Below the pieces are notes generated by a model. It was not told the origin of the DNA. It saw nothing but the letters and a program-made list of their open reading frames with translations, and made no database searches. Of a DNA stretch of 64,000 nt, positions 63,250 through 64,000 are shown one piece after another. A program made the position numbers and the translations under genes. Numbering within the stretch: the first letter of the stretch is position 1; each line of letters opens with the position of its first letter. This DNA comes from Phascolarctos cinereus (taxonomy: Eukaryota > Chordata > Mammalia > Diprotodontia > Phascolarctidae): NCBI RefSeq assembly GCF_002099425.1, contig NW_018344125.1:5079001-5143000 (forward strand). The letters are read 5' to 3'.

Positions 63250-64000
63250 CGATGATTTTTTTTAACATCTAAAGTACATCCAGATATTTATGGTAGCTTG
63301 TCCAATGGAAAACATTTCCAAGAGTGAAAATGTCTCTTTGCTGTAACCTCTTTAAAAGTTGTACATGAGTGTTGCAGAGCAAAAAACTTGGCCAAGTACA
63401 TATCCAAACCAGACTTATGCTGGTAGTAAGGCGAAACTGGCGATTTGTTTCTGTTTGCTGGAGGTAGGGAGATGACTGGCTGATTCTCAGGGTGGTTTGG
63501 ACTTCTCCATGACCTTTAGAAATTCAAACATGAGCTTGCTGCTTTCATTCACAATGTAAAATTACACACATGATCTTTCCAGCAGAGCCAATAGAGAAGA
63601 GGCCAAGAAACAATACTGAGATTCCTATACTTGAATCATTAAATTCAGGTGTGTTTAAAACCCTCAGCAGTCCAGAGTCCTGGTAACCAGGAATGATTGC
63701 TAAAGAGTTCTTTTATGATGCGAGCCTGGTCTCATGGGACAAACCATTCCCCATCACCAGCAGAATGAAGTAGTCACCTCTTTTGTTGACTTACTCAGAA
63801 TGGACTTAAGAAGAGCTGAAAACCAACTTGAGATACCCGAAGAAGGCAAGCAACAGTGATCTCCATAGAAATACATCCCATATGGTTTTGGGGAAGATTG
63901 GAGCCAGTTTGATTAAGCTGCTGACATATACAGGACTTCACGGTGCAAACTGTGGTGTAAAGAAGAGAGAAAGCATTCAGTTTCTGTTGCTTAACACTTG
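63250..64000. other. Repeat-poor sequence, no gene recognised
   Basis: 750 bp with no transposon signature and no convincing coding frame or splice-flanked segment. If the exon at 60315 is real, this is intron 2. Confidence 0.5.

Overview
This 64 kb window is typical repeat-dense mammalian euchromatin, and the repeats point to a marsupial. The commonest SINE starts like GGGGCAGCTAGGTGGCAC, carries a TGTGACCCTGGGCAAGTC core and ends CCCCAATTGCCT plus poly-A. I associate this WSINE1-like form with Australian marsupials rather than the opossum (recollection, not a database match). Alongside it are RTE-tailed, L2-tailed and CR1/L3-tailed SINEs, marsupial-type L1, L2, CR1/L3 and RTE/BovB LINE pieces, and several small DNA-transposon families. 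I see no bacterial, CRISPR or rRNA features, no convincing tRNA gene and no recognisable retrovirus.

The only strong host-gene signal is a CpG island at about 33970-35170. It has GC boxes, a TCGCGAGA core and a good splice donor (exon end 34691, GTGAGT next). I read it as the promoter and probably non-coding first exon of a plus-strand gene. Its next exon may be a 47-nt segment at 60315-60361, flanked by a pyrimidine-rich AG acceptor and a GTAAGT donor. The 25.6 kb between them would be intron 1. I cannot name the gene. Positions 1-33900 would then be upstream intergenic DNA. One unassigned open frame of 145 codons (5171-5607) lies there, with weak support.

Labels used below. W-type SINE: WSINE1-like, A-tailed, usually with 11-17 bp target duplications. 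R-type: similar head, tail like the 3' end of RTE/BovB. M-type: MIR-like with an L2-like tail. D-type: MIR3-like with a CR1/L3-like tail. H family: about 200 bp hAT-like elements with ends near TTCTTAACCTGGGGTC. Y repeat: an ancient mammalian repeat of unknown class, typically starting TACTATGTGCCAGGCACTG and continuing with a 'ccctgccctcaaggagctcac' segment.

Layout: 1-4056, LINE/SINE cluster and a large trinucleotide array; 4057-7820, mostly unassigned; 7822-16530, densely nested SINEs and MITEs, including a triple nest at 14824-15560; 16600-25935, Y, H and L1 elements; 26541-33200, microsatellites, L1, a Tigger-like MITE and SINEs; 33900-35170, CpG island; 35160-38780, old D-type SINEs and unique DNA; 39050-51740, CR1/L3 and L2 tracts broken by younger insertions; 52200-59910, L1 and CR1/L3; 60315-60361, candidate exon; 60425-63060, L1 fragments including a half-L1 that keeps ORF1 but lacks nearly all of ORF2.
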